A DNA stretch of 5,779 nt, from assembly GCA_903839965.1 (NCBI GenBank), contig CAIMEK010000895.1:1-5779 (forward strand), in the 5' to 3' direction. The stretch comes from an uncultured Acetobacteraceae bacterium (lineage in GTDB: Bacteria; Pseudomonadota; Alphaproteobacteria; Acetobacterales; Acetobacteraceae). This document shows, in pieces, positions 5,462 to 5,779 of the stretch. The notes beneath the pieces are model-generated. The model was not told where the DNA came from. It saw only the letters and a program-made list of their open reading frames with translations, and did no database searches. A program made the position numbers and the translations under genes. The stretch's first letter is position 1. The number at the start of each line of letters is the position of its first letter.

Positions 5462-5779
5462 ATGAACGCGATGAGCAAACCTTCCCTCGGCGCCTACAAC
5501 GTGATCGACCACACCTACGACGTGCTGGTGGTCGGCGCCGGCGGCGCCGGGTTGCGCGCCACCTTTGGCCTCGGCGCGGCCGGCTTCAAGACCGCCTGCA
5601 TCACCAAGGTGTTCCCCACCCGCAGCCACACCGTGGCGGCGCAAGGCGGCGTCAGCGCCGCGCTCGGCAACCTCGATGAGGACAACTGGCGCTGGCACAT
5701 GTACGACACCGTGAAGGGGTCGGACTGGCTCGGCGACCAAGACGCCATCGAATACATGTGCCGCCAGGCGGTCCCGGCG
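5462..5779 (+). CDS. sdhA: Succinate dehydrogenase flavoprotein subunit, 3'-partial
   Basis: The first 106 codons of the catalytic FAD subunit of complex II, which oxidises succinate to fumarate in the TCA cycle; the frame is open to the right edge. The family is usually about 590-600 aa, so roughly one sixth is present. The dinucleotide-binding VVGAGGAGLRA (23-33) is followed by FPTRSHTVAAQGG, in which His56 is the residue that carries covalent FAD (E. coli His45). NWRWHMYDTVKGSDWLGDQ (75-93) and the IEYMC segment are also typical. ATG 5462 is chosen because it precedes the usual short N-terminal tail; a second in-frame ATG at 5471 is possible and the ribosome site (GGA near 5450) is weak for both. 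sdhB would be expected downstream, off the window. Confidence 0.95.
   Translation, partial: MNAMSKPSLGAYNVIDHTYDVLVVGAGGAGLRATFGLGAAGFKTACITKVFPTRSHTVAAQGGVSAALGNLDEDNWRWHMYDTVKGSDWLGDQDAIEYMCRQAVPA

Noticed and set aside
4515..5465. Plus-strand 316-residue frame with a plausible GGAG ribosome site at 4503-4506
   Set aside because: It runs out of frame through both sdhC and sdhD, which are clearly real. Its product is an Arg/Ala/Gly/His-rich shadow despite the ribosome-site match.
4492..5478. 328-residue open frame on the minus strand
   Set aside because: Antisense to sdhC and sdhD, His/Gly/Arg-rich without domains; a composition artefact.

Overview
The window is GC-rich (roughly two thirds G+C by eye), densely coding and entirely plus-strand. 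It looks like chromosomal DNA of an alphaproteobacterium. The best clue is the sdhC-sdhD-sdhA run with alphaproteobacterial-type membrane anchors. My tentative guess is Rhodospirillales, perhaps Acetobacteraceae, from the SdhC N-terminus and the asd-sdh adjacency; this is recall and was not searched.

Region 1 (2-2459) is a tight three-gene peptidase operon: a 5'-truncated DmpA/P1-family aminopeptidase, a DppA-type M55 zinc D-aminopeptidase joined to it by a GTGA overlap, and a type III isoaspartyl peptidase/L-asparaginase 11 nt later. All three act on peptides that ordinary L-alpha peptidases handle poorly (N-terminal D-residues, beta-amino acids, beta-aspartyl bonds). Together they look like a set for breaking down unusual short peptides, for example cell-wall-derived or aged-protein peptides. 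The substrate is inferred.

Region 2 (about 2460-3212) is a compact FitAB/VapBC-type toxin-antitoxin pair: an 80-aa ribbon-helix-helix antitoxin and a 140-aa PIN-domain toxin with a complete acidic quartet, again joined by GTGA. The short, AT-richer leader holds two perfect palindromes lying over a candidate sigma-70 promoter, which is a good candidate autoregulatory operator. The pair sits as an accessory unit between metabolic genes.

Region 3 (3213-5779) is core metabolism. It has a 191-nt leader with inverted repeats, asd (aspartate-semialdehyde dehydrogenase), then sdhC and sdhD (succinate dehydrogenase membrane anchors with haem and quinone residues intact) and the first 106 codons of sdhA (FAD-linking His present), which runs off the right edge.

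I found no RNA genes, CRISPR array, insertion sequence or phage gene, and no undescribed multi-gene system. The less ordinary points are the peptidase gene set, the palindromic fit leader and a probable missing active-site-inserting Arg in the antitoxin tail.
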